A stretch of DNA of 13,404 bases from JBELMB01 sp042088665 (GCA_042088665.1 JBELMB010000145.1:1-13404); one strand, 5' to 3'. Shown: positions 6,544 to 13,404, counted from the stretch's first letter. A program made the numbers and translations. Notes: generated by a model not told the origin, from the letters alone.

Positions 6544-8727
6544 TCAGGCGAAAGAGACGCCGTCCTCGGCCATGGGCAGGTTGCCCACCCATCTGTTGTC
6601 ACTGGCCGCGGCAATGGCATTTGCCAGCGCCGGTGCTGCGGGGGGCGTGCCGGGTTCGCCTACGCCGGTGGGCGCTTCGCTGGAGGCGACAATATGCACG
6701 TCGATCGCGCCGATGTCGCTGATCCGCAGCGGCTCGTAGTCGGGGAAGTTGTACTGGTCCACCGCCCCGTCTGTCAGCGTGATCTGGTCGCGCATGGTGT
6801 GGCCGATGCCATAACCGATGCCGCCTTCCATCTGGGCCTTGACCACATCCGGGTTCACGGCGATCCCGCAATCCACCGCGCATGTGACCTTTTCGATCTT
6901 TACCCCGTCTGCCGCATTGCCTGAAACCTCAACCACTTCGGCAACATAAGAGCCAAAGCTCTTGTGCACCGCGATGCCCTGGCTGCGCCCGGCGGAGGGC
7001 GCGCCCCAGCCCGATTTCTCGGCGGCCAGTTTCAGAACGCCTGCCAGACGCATCTGGTCCGCGCCATCGCCTTGCAGATAACCCAGACGGAAATCCAGCG
7101 GATCGGCGCCCGCGGCCCGTGCGGCCATGTCCATCATGACTTCCATGACATAGGCGGTGTGGGTATGGCCGACCGACCGCCACCACAGCGTGCTTGTCGC
7201 CTTTTCCGTGTCGGTCAGGCCAAAGAACCCACCGGGGATCTGGTAGGGCGAATCCGCCGCCCCCTCGACAGAGCTGTGGTCCACGCCGTCATGCACGGCA
7301 AAGCTTTCGAAGGCGGTGCCCTTCATGATCGACTGACCGGCGATGCGGTGGTCCCAGGCCACGATCTTGCCAGCCTCGTCCAGACCCACGCGCACCTTGT
7401 GGCCAAAGGCCGGGCGATAGTAGCCGCTGCGCAGATCATCCTCGCGCGACCAGACCAGTTTGACCGGACGCGAGCGGTCGGTGACGACAAAGGCCAGCGC
7501 CGCCTCGACCTGATAATCCGCATCCGGCGTGGCGCGACGCCCGAAAGAGCCGCCTGCCAGCATCGTGTTGATCTCGATCTTCTCGAAGGGCAGGTCAAAG
7601 ATCTGCGATAGGGCAAAATGCGGCCCCGTGGGCATCTGCGCGCCGTCGTGCAAGCGGATGCCACCATCTGCGGTGGCCTCGATGGTGCAGTTCAGGGGTT
7701 CCATCGGGGCATGTGCCAGCAGCGGAAAGTAAAACGTCTTTTCGACGACCGTTGCCGCCCCGGCGAGGGCGGATTGCGTTTCCGCCTCGTCGGTCTTGTT
7801 GACGTTGTATTCCGGCGGGGCCTGCAGGGCGGCCATGATCTCTGCCTTGATGTCGGCGCTGGAGCGGGTTTCGGCGGCGGCGGTGTCCCATTCGACACTC
7901 AGCGCGTCACGCGCCTGCATCGCGGCCCATGTGTTTTCCGCAAAGACCGCGACACCGGCCTTGTTGGGCAAGACGGCGGCGCGGATGTAGCCCTTTACGT
8001 CTTGCGCGGCGCTGTCATCAAACGACAGGGCCAGCGCGCCACGGGCTTCGGGGCGGGCGATCATGGCGACCATCTGGTTCGGCAGAAAGACGTCGATGGC
8101 GAACATCGCCTGACCGTTTGTCTTGATCGGGCTGTCGAGGCGGCGCACCTCGGGGTTGCCGATCAGGCGGAATTCCGATGCCTCTTTCAGCACCGGCTCT
8201 GCCGGGGCTTCCAGCGCAGCGGCGGCCTCGACGAAATCACCGATGGAGGCAGAGCGACCGGCACCGGAGATCACACCCTCTTCGATGGCGAGCTCGGCAG
8301 CAGGTACGCCCCAGGCCTCGGCCGCGGCCTGGATCAGCACCGTGCGGGCCGCAGCCCCGGCCTGCCTGTACTGGGTGAAGGAGTTGGCCATGGCGGTCGA
8401 GCCGCCGGTGCCCTGAAACTGGCCAAAAAACAAGTTGTTGTAGAGCTGTGGGTTGGACGGTGCAAAGGCATAGCTGACCTGGTCCATGCGCAGGCCCAGC
8501 TCTTCGGCGATGAGCGTGGACAGGCCGGTGGCGGGGCCTTGTCCCTTCTCGAAATGCTTGACGATGGCGGTGACAGAGCCGTCACCGGCAATCTTGACAA
8601 AGGGGTTCACCTGGGTGGCGGAGCCGCTCGCGGCCAGTGCCCCGTCCGGACGCACGCCCACGTAAAGAACAGCCGCGGCAGAGGCCACGCCCTTGAGAAA
8701 ACCACGGCGCGAAGTTGAAATGGTCAT
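6544..8727 (-). CDS. Molybdopterin-binding large subunit, isoquinoline 1-oxidoreductase / xanthine dehydrogenase family, Tat-exported
   Basis: A 727-residue molybdenum hydroxylase large subunit. Residues 1-33 are a Tat signal peptide with SRRGFLKG (6-13), a hydrophobic stretch and ALAA near the cut site, so the mature enzyme should be periplasmic. Family marks: GQGPATGLSTLIAEELGL (62-79), a GTGGSTAMA loop (106-114), HAPMEPLNCT (339-348), AGGSFGRRATPDADYQ (391-406) of the cofactor-binding region, GQSIMKGTAFE (464-474), and GVGEPGTPP (688-696) whose Glu 691 matches the conserved catalytic glutamate. This single-chain layout resembles IorB-like and aldehyde dehydrogenase enzymes, which hydroxylate N-heterocycles or oxidise aldehydes; the substrate is not decided by sequence. 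The start at 8727 has GGAGG upstream inside the end of the small-subunit gene, whose stop is 2 bases away, so the pair is coupled. No cytochrome c or XdhC-like maturation gene adjoins it. Confidence 0.93.
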   Translation of the reverse strand: MTISTSRRGFLKGVASAAAVLYVGVRPDGALAASGSATQVNPFVKIAGDGSVTAIVKHFEKGQGPATGLSTLIAEELGLRMDQVSYAFAPSNPQLYNNLFFGQFQGTGGSTAMANSFTQYRQAGAAARTVLIQAAAEAWGVPAAELAIEEGVISGAGRSASIGDFVEAAAALEAPAEPVLKEASEFRLIGNPEVRRLDSPIKTNGQAMFAIDVFLPNQMVAMIARPEARGALALSFDDSAAQDVKGYIRAAVLPNKAGVAVFAENTWAAMQARDALSVEWDTAAAETRSSADIKAEIMAALQAPPEYNVNKTDEAETQSALAGAATVVEKTFYFPLLAHAPMEPLNCTIEATADGGIRLHDGAQMPTGPHFALSQIFDLPFEKIEINTMLAGGSFGRRATPDADYQVEAALAFVVTDRSRPVKLVWSREDDLRSGYYRPAFGHKVRVGLDEAGKIVAWDHRIAGQSIMKGTAFESFAVHDGVDHSSVEGAADSPYQIPGGFFGLTDTEKATSTLWWRSVGHTHTAYVMEVMMDMAARAAGADPLDFRLGYLQGDGADQMRLAGVLKLAAEKSGWGAPSAGRSQGIAVHKSFGSYVAEVVEVSGNAADGVKIEKVTCAVDCGIAVNPDVVKAQMEGGIGYGIGHTMRDQITLTDGAVDQYNFPDYEPLRISDIGAIDVHIVASSEAPTGVGEPGTPPAAPALANAIAAASDNRWVGNLPMAEDGVSFA

Positions 8728-8729
8728 GA

Positions 8730-9194
8730 TCAGGCCTCCAGGATCTCTGCGGCGCGCTGGATGCCCGCGCGGATGCGTTGGTACGTGGCGCAGCGGCAGG
8801 CGTTGCCATACATGTAGTCGTCGATGTCCTGCGCGCTGGGGCTGGGGTTTTCCGACAGAAGGCCGACTGCCGACATGATCTGGCCGGACTGGCAATAGCC
8901 GCATTGCACCACATCGAGCTCCACCCAGGCTTGCTGGACCGCGGCGCCGATCTTTTCCGCGCCGATGGCTTCGATGGTGGTCACTTCGGCGCCTTCGACA
9001 TCCTCGATATAGGTCTGGCAGGACCGCACGGGTGCACCGTCCAGGTGCACGGTGCAGGCGCCACAAGAGGCGACCCCGCAGCCGAACTTTGTCCCGGTCA
9101 ATTGCAGCTCATCGCGGATCACCCACAAGAGCGGCGTGCCCGGTTCGGCGTCCACTTCGTGGATCTGACCATTGAGTTTGAGTGAGATTGCCAT
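8730..9194 (-). CDS. 2Fe-2S small subunit of the molybdenum hydroxylase (IorA-like)
   Basis: A 154-residue iron-sulfur subunit with both family clusters. The plant-ferredoxin-type cluster has Cys 39, 44, 47 and 59 (CGVASCGACTVHLDG). The helical C-terminal cluster has Cys 98, 101, 133 and 135 (QCGYCQSGQIM, NACRCATYQRIR). It passes electrons from the molybdenum site of the partner subunit to an outside acceptor. It has no signal peptide, so it would be carried across the membrane folded with the Tat-tagged large subunit. The ATG at 9194 is preferred to an upstream in-frame codon (9242) because a GGGAGGA ribosome site lies just before it and the protein then starts at MAISLKLNGQ, the usual family start. 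It is the first gene of the operon, read from the promoter overlapping the two palindromes. Confidence 0.95.
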   Translation of the reverse strand: MAISLKLNGQIHEVDAEPGTPLLWVIRDELQLTGTKFGCGVASCGACTVHLDGAPVRSCQTYIEDVEGAEVTTIEAIGAEKIGAAVQQAWVELDVVQCGYCQSGQIMSAVGLLSENPSPSAQDIDDYMYGNACRCATYQRIRAGIQRAAEILEA

Positions 9195-9261
9195 CTGCTG
9201 GATCCTCCCTGCGAGGTTGGCTTTGGTCGAGCCGTCGGGCACCCTGAGAAAGGGATGCCGG

Positions 9262-9277
9262 TAAACTCATGAGTTTA
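9262..9277. promoter_or_regulatory. Operator candidate 1 (perfect palindrome)
   Basis: TAAACTCATGAGTTTA is a perfect 16-base palindrome in the gap between the diverging oxidoreductase operon and a tetR gene. The same motif recurs at 9301-9318 with one mismatch. Its length and symmetry fit a TetR-family dimer site; binding is inferred. Confidence 0.75.
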
Positions 9278-9305
9278 TCATGCTGCGATTTGCGCCAGTT
9301 GTAAA
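9277..9305 (-). promoter_or_regulatory. Candidate promoter of the oxidoreductase operon
   Basis: On the - strand, TTTACA (9305-9300) and CATGAT (9282-9277) are separated by 17 bases and resemble -35 and -10 elements (5/6 and 4/6 matches). The -35 lies inside operator 2 and the -10 abuts operator 1, so binding at either would block RNA polymerase. Prediction by eye. Confidence 0.45.
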
Positions 9306-9318
9306 CCCATGAGTTTAC
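9301..9318. promoter_or_regulatory. Operator candidate 2 (near-perfect palindrome)
   Basis: GTAAACCCATGAGTTTAC is an 18-base palindrome with one mismatched pair. It shares the ATGAGTTTA right arm with candidate 1. The two centres are 40 bases apart, near four DNA turns, so two dimers would lie on about the same face. It sits 38 bases before the tetR start, so it could also give self-repression. Confidence 0.75.
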
Positions 9319-9355
9319 ATTGATCGCGCCGCCGATATCGCGCATACGCTGGGAC

Positions 9356-9970
9356 ATGACAGACTGTGATCAGCCCCGTTCAAAACAGGCGCAAATCATC
9401 GAAGCGGCGGTCAAGGAGTTCCAGGAAAAGGGATTTGACGCCGCGAGGATGGATTGTGTCTCTGCACGTGCAGGGGTATCCAAGCGCACAGTATACAAGT
9501 ATTTCGAGAGTAAGGAAAACCTTTTTCGCGCGATCTTGGATGTTCTGTCGGACCGGTTTTCCGGCATGCAGGACATGCGCTACGATCCCGCGCGCCCTTT
9601 GCGTGAGCAACTGGTCGCGCTGGGCCGGGCAGAGGGCGCCTTGCTGATCACGCCCGACGTGATGGCCATGGCGCGGATGCTGATCAGCGAAACGCTGCGC
9701 TCACCCGAGATGGCGCGGACCGCGCAGGGCAGGATGGACAAGACCGGGGCGTTTGTGGCGATGTTGCGCGCCGCACAGGAAGATGGCCGCATCGATGCAG
9801 AAGACCCCGACGAGGCGGCGCGGGAGTTCATGGCGCTGATCAAGGCAAAGGCCTTTTGGCCGATGATCTTCGGTGCGCCGCTTTTGACCTGCGCAGAGAT
9901 GGAGCGCGTGGTCGACAGCAGTGTCGACATGATCCTCAGCCGCTACGGTGTCTCCGAGGATCCGGGCTAG
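9356..9970 (+). CDS. TetR/AcrR family regulator, AefR-like C-terminal domain
   Basis: A 204-residue regulator. Residues about 10-57 are the TetR DNA-binding domain (QIIEAAVKEFQEKGFDAARM, then AGVSKRTVYKYFESKENLF with the recognition helix). The rest is helical and resembles the AefR-like ligand domain (LITPDVMAMARMLISETLRSPEMA). The ATG at 9356 is preferred to an in-frame TTG (9320) because the latter lies at the edge of the palindrome and the TetR domain normally begins about 10 residues in; the ribosome site is weak (GGGA very close). It diverges from the molybdenum hydroxylase operon across two palindromes. Inference: it represses that operon, and perhaps itself, until its ligand (maybe the substrate) binds. 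Its TAG stop overlaps the stop of the opposing tetR at CTAG (9967-9970). Confidence 0.92.
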   Translation: MTDCDQPRSKQAQIIEAAVKEFQEKGFDAARMDCVSARAGVSKRTVYKYFESKENLFRAILDVLSDRFSGMQDMRYDPARPLREQLVALGRAEGALLITPDVMAMARMLISETLRSPEMARTAQGRMDKTGAFVAMLRAAQEDGRIDAEDPDEAAREFMALIKAKAFWPMIFGAPLLTCAEMERVVDSSVDMILSRYGVSEDPG

Positions 9971-10587
9971 GGCGTCATCATCGCGCAAAACGGTGCCAGT
10001 TGCGCCGCCACCTGGCTGCGCAGGGTGTCGAGGGCCATGCCTTCGTCCTGCACAAAGCCCATGAATGCCTGGTTAAGGTGGCTGAACGCAATCTGGCCCA
10101 TGGCATCGGTGTCTAGATGCGCCGCGATCTCGCCCCGGTGCTGCAATGACCACAAGAGCTGTGTGACCTGCGCTGCGAGCTGGGCGTCCAGCGCCGCATA
10201 GCGTTGCCCGTTCGGAGTGTCGGGCGCTTGCAGGGCGAGCGCCATGGCGCTGCGCCACATCTCCTTTGACAGATACTCCAGCGAGTGATCGTAATAGGCC
10301 CAGATCAAGGTGAGCAGCGCGGCTTCGACGCCCTTCGGGGGGGCGGCAACGATCTTTGCGCCCGCGGCCAGCACTTCTTCGACCTCCATGGCGACGGTTG
10401 CGATGAGGATGTCGCCCTTTGTCTGGTAGTAGTTGTAGACCGTGCCAACAGAGACCTGCGCCATCTCGGCCAGATCTTCGATCCGGGCGGAACGATAGCC
10501 GTCTGCCCGAAATTTGGTCACGGCTGCCTCCAAAATGCGTCTTTGGCGGTCAGCTTTCTGTTTTTCGCGCAATCCGACCATGTGCAT
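9967..10587 (-). CDS. TetR/AcrR family regulator
   Basis: A 206-residue regulator with the TetR domain at about 13-62 (RRILEAAVTKFRADGYRSAR, then AQVSVGTVYNYYQTKGDI with the recognition helix). The C-terminal domain is helical (EMWRSAMALALQAPDT, GQIAFSHLNQAFMGFV) and not assigned to a subfamily. Start is either ATG 10587 or ATG 10581 two codons in; neither has a Shine-Dalgarno sequence (the purine-rich AAAGGAGGGG there is on the other strand). It diverges from the ABC importer operon over 130 bp that contain an imperfect palindrome, so it probably controls that importer. It converges with the other tetR gene. Confidence 0.9.
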   Translation of the reverse strand: MHMVGLREKQKADRQRRILEAAVTKFRADGYRSARIEDLAEMAQVSVGTVYNYYQTKGDILIATVAMEVEEVLAAGAKIVAAPPKGVEAALLTLIWAYYDHSLEYLSKEMWRSAMALALQAPDTPNGQRYAALDAQLAAQVTQLLWSLQHRGEIAAHLDTDAMGQIAFSHLNQAFMGFVQDEGMALDTLRSQVAAQLAPFCAMMTP

Positions 10588-10628
10588 CGCTTGAGAAAGG
10601 AGGGGACAGGTCTAGGTGGGCCCATAGC

Positions 10629-10650
10629 AAAGATGAATGCGTTCACCTTT
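10629..10650. promoter_or_regulatory. Operator candidate for the second TetR
   Basis: A 22-base imperfect palindrome in the divergent gap: AAAG (10629-10632) matches CTTT (10647-10650) and TGAA (10634-10637) matches TTCA (10642-10645), with a G-C central pair. Nine of eleven pairs match. This fits a TetR-family site, but only one copy is seen and it differs from the palindromes at 9262 and 9301. Confidence 0.5.
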
Positions 10651-10676
10651 TTGGCAAGGGCGCGTGTTCGGACAAA

Positions 10677-10692
10677 ACCGCCCCAAGGCGGT
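10677..10692 (+). promoter_or_regulatory. Hairpin in the leader of the binding-protein gene
   Basis: ACCGCC (10677-10682) and GGCGGT (10687-10692) form a perfect 6-base stem with a CCAA loop. It ends 12 bases before the AAGGGGAG ribosome site of the binding-protein gene. There is no U-run, so it is not a clear terminator; it may be an RNA stem in the 5' leader or a second protein site. Confidence 0.4.
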
Positions 10693-10717
10693 CCATCTCA
10701 TCCAAGGGGAGACACCC

Positions 10718-11773
10718 ATGAACCGTTTGCCGACCGTATTTCTGAGCACAACCGCGCTGACCGTCTTCGCGGGGGCCGCGCTGGCCGAAGGGGAGCTGAA
10801 CGCGCTGGTCTGGTGCGATCACACCGATCCCGCGCTGATCGAGCCCTTCGAGGCGGCCCATGACGTCAAGGTCAATCTGCGCGAATACGAAGGCACCGGT
10901 GCGGCGCTGGCGCTGCTGGAACAGTCGCGCCCGGGGGACTGGGATGTGCTGGTCATCGACGGCATCGACGTGTTCCGCGCCGTGGAGGCCGGTGTGCTGG
11001 CGCCGATGCCCGAAGGCGCCGTATCCACAGCGGATTTCTTCCCCGAAGTGGTCATGGCCGAGAACAACAGCGTCGATGGCGTGACCTACGCTGTGACGGA
11101 GAAATTCGGCTACAACACGATCTCCTATAATGCCGACAAGGTCGACCTGGCCGATATGGAAAGCCTCGCCTCGGTCTGGTCCGAGAAATACGCGGGCCGC
11201 CTGTCGATCTATGACTACTACCTGCCGGTCATGGGGCTGGCCGCCATCGCCGAGGGCATCGCCACGGCAGAGATTGGCGGCGACGACCTGGAGGCCATCG
11301 GCGGTGTACTGTCGACGATGCGCGCGCGCGCGGCCTCGGTTGCCGGTGTCGTTGCGGCGCAGACGGCGCTGGCCACGGGCGAAGTCGACATCGTTGTCGG
11401 TGGCGGCGAATGGCTGACGGCGGTCCTGTCCGAAGAGCAGCCAAACCTGACCTGGACGATCCCCAAGGAAGGCGCGGTCCGCTGGGCCCAGTCCATCGGC
11501 GTCGTCGAAGGCAGCGAGAACCCGGATATGGCGATGGAATTCATCAAGTACATCACCAGCCCCGAGGGGCAGGCGCGGCTTGCGACCTCGTCGTGTTTCT
11601 GGGGGATGCCGGCCAATGCCAAGGCGGGCGACGTCCTCAGCGACACCCAGAAAGAGGTGCTGCGCTGGGACAGCCAGCCCGACTATCTTGCGCTGACACA
11701 GCTTTATCCGGCGCCTGACACCGATCTGGACATCGACATGCAGGATCTGTGGCTGGAGACGCTGCAGCAGTGA
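10718..11773 (+). CDS. ABC transporter substrate-binding protein, PotD/PotF-like
   Basis: A 351-residue periplasmic binding protein. Residues 1-23 are a Sec signal peptide (hydrophobic core, ALA then EG at the cut). The mature part has the spermidine/putrescine-binding family layout: a first strand ending LVWCDHTDPALIEPFE (30-45), GDWDVLVIDG (73-82), a TEKFGYNTISYNAD hinge region (127-140), IPKEGAVRWAQS (248-259) and an ITSPEGQARLA helix (279-289). The ATG at 10718 is set by AAGGGGAG (10705-10712) and the signal peptide; an upstream in-frame ATG (10637) would give an unsuitable N-terminus. The position matching Asp 257 of E. coli PotD (WMDS) appears as Gln (WAQS, 256-259), so a classical polyamine ligand is uncertain. 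Cys 33 and Cys 293 could form a disulfide. First gene of the importer operon. Confidence 0.9.
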   Translation: MNRLPTVFLSTTALTVFAGAALAEGELNALVWCDHTDPALIEPFEAAHDVKVNLREYEGTGAALALLEQSRPGDWDVLVIDGIDVFRAVEAGVLAPMPEGAVSTADFFPEVVMAENNSVDGVTYAVTEKFGYNTISYNADKVDLADMESLASVWSEKYAGRLSIYDYYLPVMGLAAIAEGIATAEIGGDDLEAIGGVLSTMRARAASVAGVVAAQTALATGEVDIVVGGGEWLTAVLSEEQPNLTWTIPKEGAVRWAQSIGVVEGSENPDMAMEFIKYITSPEGQARLATSSCFWGMPANAKAGDVLSDTQKEVLRWDSQPDYLALTQLYPAPDTDLDIDMQDLWLETLQQ

Positions 11774-11783
11774 GCAGAGCCCT

Positions 11784-12635
11784 GTGACAAGGACACAAGG
11801 GGCGCGACAAGGCTGGGGTTTTGTCGCGCCCGCATTGATCTGGACGCTGGTGTTCTTCGTGGTGCCCTTCGTCGTGATGGGCGCCATGAGCCTTGCCACG
11901 CTCGACGGGCGCACTTTGGTCTGGGGGATTTCGCCAGAGAACTATCTGGCGCTGACCCAAAAGGCCTATCTGAGCCGTGCGATCATGGTCTCGCTTGAGA
12001 TCACGCTGACGGTGACGCTGGTCTCAGTGCTGCTGGCCTATCCGCTGGCGTGGATCATCGCGTTTCGCGTGCCGCAGCGCTGGCAGCGGCTGGCGCTCTT
12101 GCTGACGATCCTGCCGTTCTGGACGTCCTACGTGGTGCGGTCTTATGCGTGGCTGCTGGTTCTGGCCCGCGAAGGGGTGATCAACCAGGGGCTTATGGGG
12201 CTTGGCCTGATCGCAGAGCCGGTGACGCTGGCGAACACCCGTTTCGCGACGGTGACGGGCTTTGTGCACTTCTTCGTCATGTTGCTGACCCTGACGATCT
12301 ACGCCAATCTCGTGCAATTGCCGCAGAACTACCGCAAGGCGGCTGCGGATCTGGGGGCGAGCGGATGGCAGACCTTTTGGCACATCACGCTGCCGCTGAC
12401 CTTGCCGGGGATCGTGACGGGGGCTTTTCTGACCTTTGTCCTGTGCATCGGTGACTATGTCACGCCGCAGATCCTTGGCGGCAATACGGAGCTGACAGTG
12501 CCGCAAGTGATCATGGTGCAACTGGGGCGGCGCGCCGATTTCCCGCTGGCCTCCGCACTGGCGATGGTGCTGATGGGCATCGTGACCCTCGTCTACCTCG
12601 CCTCGGCGCGCTGGTTGCGGCTGGACCGGCTATGA
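11784..12635 (+). CDS. ABC transporter permease, PotB-like
   Basis: A 283-residue inner-membrane permease with about six membrane helices (first at 13-35) and a cytoplasmic EAA loop at about 185-204 (KAAADLGASGWQTFWHITLP), the contact for the ATPase. Marks of the PotB-type group are LPFWTSYVVRSYAWL (110-124) and GDYVTPQILGG (223-233). The start is GTG at 11784, 10 bases after the binding-protein stop, with only a weak ribosome site, so translation is probably coupled. Its stop overlaps the next permease as ATGA (12632-12635). It forms half of a heterodimeric channel with that permease. Confidence 0.93.
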   Translation: MTRTQGARQGWGFVAPALIWTLVFFVVPFVVMGAMSLATLDGRTLVWGISPENYLALTQKAYLSRAIMVSLEITLTVTLVSVLLAYPLAWIIAFRVPQRWQRLALLLTILPFWTSYVVRSYAWLLVLAREGVINQGLMGLGLIAEPVTLANTRFATVTGFVHFFVMLLTLTIYANLVQLPQNYRKAAADLGASGWQTFWHITLPLTLPGIVTGAFLTFVLCIGDYVTPQILGGNTELTVPQVIMVQLGRRADFPLASALAMVLMGIVTLVYLASARWLRLDRL

Positions 12636-13399
12636 GAGCGCTGTCGTGGCTGTATCTGGCGCTGGGCTTCGGCTTTATCTACTTGCCGGTGGCGGCACTG
12701 GTGCTGTTTTCCTTTCAGGGCGGGACGCTGCCTGTGCCGCCGTTCGACGGGCCGTCGCTGCAATGGTACGCAGAGATCCTTGGCGATGATGATCTGGTCG
12801 AGGCGCTGGCGAATTCGCTTCTGGTGGCGGGCGGGGCCTCTGCCGTGGCGGTGGCGCTGGGATTTATGGCCGCCTACGGGCTGGCGCGGCACCGTTTGCC
12901 CGGCGCGCTGGTGATGCGGGTCGTGTTGATCGCGCCCATCGCGGTGAGCACATTGATTGTCGGGCTGGGCCTGTTGATCATGGTGCAGCGGCTTGGGCTT
13001 GGGGTCTCGCTCTGGGCGGTAGCTGCGGGCCACGTGGTGATCAACCTGCCGATCTGCTTTGCCATCCTCTATGCCTCCATGGGTGCGCAGCAGGAAAGTG
13101 CGGAACGTGCCGCCCGTGATCTGGGCGCATCAGAGCTTCGTGTCGTGACGCTGATCACGCTGCCCATGGTGGCGCCTGCGCTGCTGGCGGCCTTCTTTTT
13201 GTCGGTGACCCTGTCATGGGACGAGTTCATCATCGCCTTCTTGTTGTCGCGGTTCGACGTGACCTTGCCGGTCGAGATCTGGTCGCTGTTGCGCTCCGGT
13301 TTGTCGCCGCGGTTGAACGCCGTGGGCAGCCTTGTTTTCCTCGTGTCGGTGACCGCCGTGCTGCTTCTTGAACTGTTTGTCTTTCGGAATCGACGATGA
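12632..13399 (+). CDS. ABC transporter permease, PotC-like
   Basis: A 255-residue permease with about six membrane helices (first at 7-27) and an EAA loop at about 158-177 (ERAARDLGASELRVVTLITL). PotC-type marks are IAPIAVSTLIVGLGLL (100-115), FFLSVTLSWDEFIIAFLLS (188-206) and a PVEIWSLLRSGLSP stretch near the C-terminus. It pairs with the PotB-like protein. It starts within the stop of that gene (ATGA) and its own stop (13397-13399) overlaps an ATG at 13396, pointing to another coupled gene past the window. Confidence 0.93.
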   Translation: MRALSWLYLALGFGFIYLPVAALVLFSFQGGTLPVPPFDGPSLQWYAEILGDDDLVEALANSLLVAGGASAVAVALGFMAAYGLARHRLPGALVMRVVLIAPIAVSTLIVGLGLLIMVQRLGLGVSLWAVAAGHVVINLPICFAILYASMGAQQESAERAARDLGASELRVVTLITLPMVAPALLAAFFLSVTLSWDEFIIAFLLSRFDVTLPVEIWSLLRSGLSPRLNAVGSLVFLVSVTAVLLLELFVFRNRR

Positions 13400-13404
13400 C
13401 CGCT
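13396..13404 (+). CDS. First codons of a downstream gene, probably the importer ATPase
   Basis: ATG at 13396 overlaps the permease stop as ATGA, the same junction type used between the two permeases. Only three codons (M-T-A) are in the window, so the identity is inferred from the missing ATPase subunit of a PotABCD-type importer. Confidence 0.35.

Noticed and set aside
7618..8718. 366-codon + strand open frame opposite the oxidoreductase large subunit
   Set aside because: Antisense to a well-supported molybdenum hydroxylase; product is Gly/Arg-rich with no domain.
9066..9242. Longer versions of the oxidoreductase subunits using upstream starts (9242 for the small, 9066 for the large subunit)
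   Set aside because: The ribosome sites, the family-typical N-terminus at 9194 and the Tat signal beginning at 8727 all support the shorter starts.

Overview
The window looks like chromosomal DNA of an alphaproteobacterium of the Rhodobacterales (Roseobacter-like) group. The basis is the high G+C and GC-rich third codon positions, the suf gene order with unrelated genes inserted between the core genes, and the general look of the proteins. No rRNA, tRNA, CRISPR array, insertion sequence or phage gene was seen.

Region A (1-6380, all + strand) is the distal part of an iron-sulfur cluster assembly locus. It holds sufC, sufD and sufS, encoding the SufC ATPase, the SufD scaffold partner and the SufS cysteine desulfurase. 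Before sufC come the 3' end of an FkbM-type methyltransferase gene, a YbjQ-family gene, a small single-pass membrane protein, a poorly resolved reading frame and a second methyltransferase-like gene. Between sufD and sufS lie two small polytopic membrane protein genes, at least one YIP1-like. Most junctions are stop/start overlaps (ATGA, TAATG) or gaps of a few bases, so from sufC to sufS the genes read as one translationally coupled unit. sufB is not in the window and presumably lies upstream.

Region B (6381-9194) starts with a short stretch rich in inverted repeats between converging genes. It then holds a two-gene operon on the - strand: a 2Fe-2S small subunit and a Tat-exported molybdopterin large subunit of the isoquinoline 1-oxidoreductase / periplasmic aldehyde oxidase type. 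A TetR/AcrR regulator gene (9356-9970, +) diverges from it. The 161-bp gap carries two near-identical palindromes, 40 bp apart centre to centre, that bracket a plausible promoter for the oxidoreductase operon. This is a compact case for local TetR control.

Region C (9967-13404) has a second TetR gene on the - strand, whose stop codon overlaps that of the first TetR gene at a CTAG. Diverging from it is an ABC importer operon of the PotD/PotB/PotC type: binding protein, permease, permease and the first codons of a next gene, probably the ATPase. The 130-bp gap between them contains an imperfect palindrome that could be the operator of the second TetR.

Nothing here is clearly a wholly new system. 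The items most worth a second look are the accessory genes woven into the suf unit, the reading frame of unresolved start at about 1041-1376, the paired operators, and a binding-protein pocket that seems to lack a canonical polyamine-binding acidic residue.
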